The notes beneath the pieces are model-generated. The model made no database searches. It saw only the letters and a program-made list of their open reading frames with translations, and was not told the origin of the DNA. Below, one piece after another: positions 16,518 to 16,564 of a DNA stretch of 16,564 nucleotides. How positions within the stretch are numbered: the first letter of the stretch is position 1; each line of letters starts with the position of its first letter. The stretch covers positions 1-16,564 of the forward strand of contig JAEZJR010000278.1 in assembly GCA_023415725.1 (NCBI GenBank), given 5' to 3'. The position numbers were made by a program, and so were the translations under genes. This DNA comes from Acidobacteriota bacterium (GTDB lineage: Bacteria; Acidobacteriota; Blastocatellia; Pyrinomonadales; Pyrinomonadaceae).

Positions 16518-16564
16518 TCAAGACGATGGTAACAAATCACAAATCCAAAGAGAAAAAGCCGCCC

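Overview
The window comes from a bacterial chromosome of moderate GC (mid-50s percent by eye). The gene content points to Acidobacteriota, probably class Blastocatellia / Pyrinomonadaceae-like: a DUF305 + LVIVD-repeat secreted pair, a KorAB 2-oxoacid:ferredoxin oxidoreductase in an otherwise ordinary heterotroph-type context, a Tat-targeted TldD with TldE, and a type IV prepilin peptidase. The lineage is inferred from gene content only. No mobile element, phage, CRISPR array or plasmid function was seen.

Layout. Positions 1-123 hold a terminator followed closely by tRNA-Cys(GCA). Positions 301-2912 are a two-gene (+) unit of exported proteins, a DUF305 protein and an LVIVD-repeat beta-propeller-like protein, closed by a strong terminator. 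A large hybrid sensor kinase of the NarX/LiaS/DegS type (3143-5935, +) follows, with no response regulator beside it. It meets, tail to tail with only 4 nt between stop codons, a four-gene (-) operon read in the order GltD-like flavoprotein/ferredoxin (11315-9447), DUF2200 protein (9393-9037), KorA (9040-6989), KorB (6992-5940). The last three genes overlap by ATGA junctions.

A 236-nt divergent intergenic region (11316-11551) separates this operon from tldD-tldE (11552-14493, +). It carries a near-consensus CRP-like palindrome with a candidate sigma-70 promoter on each side at almost the same distance. After two terminator-like hairpins come a prepilin peptidase (14611-15504, +) and, converging on it, a (-) pair: an anchored TPR protein and a small membrane protein with a Cys4 zinc-ribbon-like tail.

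How the genes work together. KorAB should convert 2-oxoglutarate (or a related 2-oxoacid) and CoA to the acyl-CoA, CO2 and reduced ferredoxin. The GltD-like protein carries FAD, an NAD(P)H site and several [4Fe-4S] motifs, so it is a natural electron bridge between ferredoxin and NAD(P)H. A DUF2200 protein translationally coupled to korA is the unexplained member. TldD/TldE should form a metalloprotease heterodimer, here apparently exported by Tat, with the usual third metal-ligand Cys of TldD seemingly replaced by Asp. The most promising leads are the DUF2200-Kor-flavoprotein operon, the exported TldD variant, and the shared CRP-like site that may co-control both.
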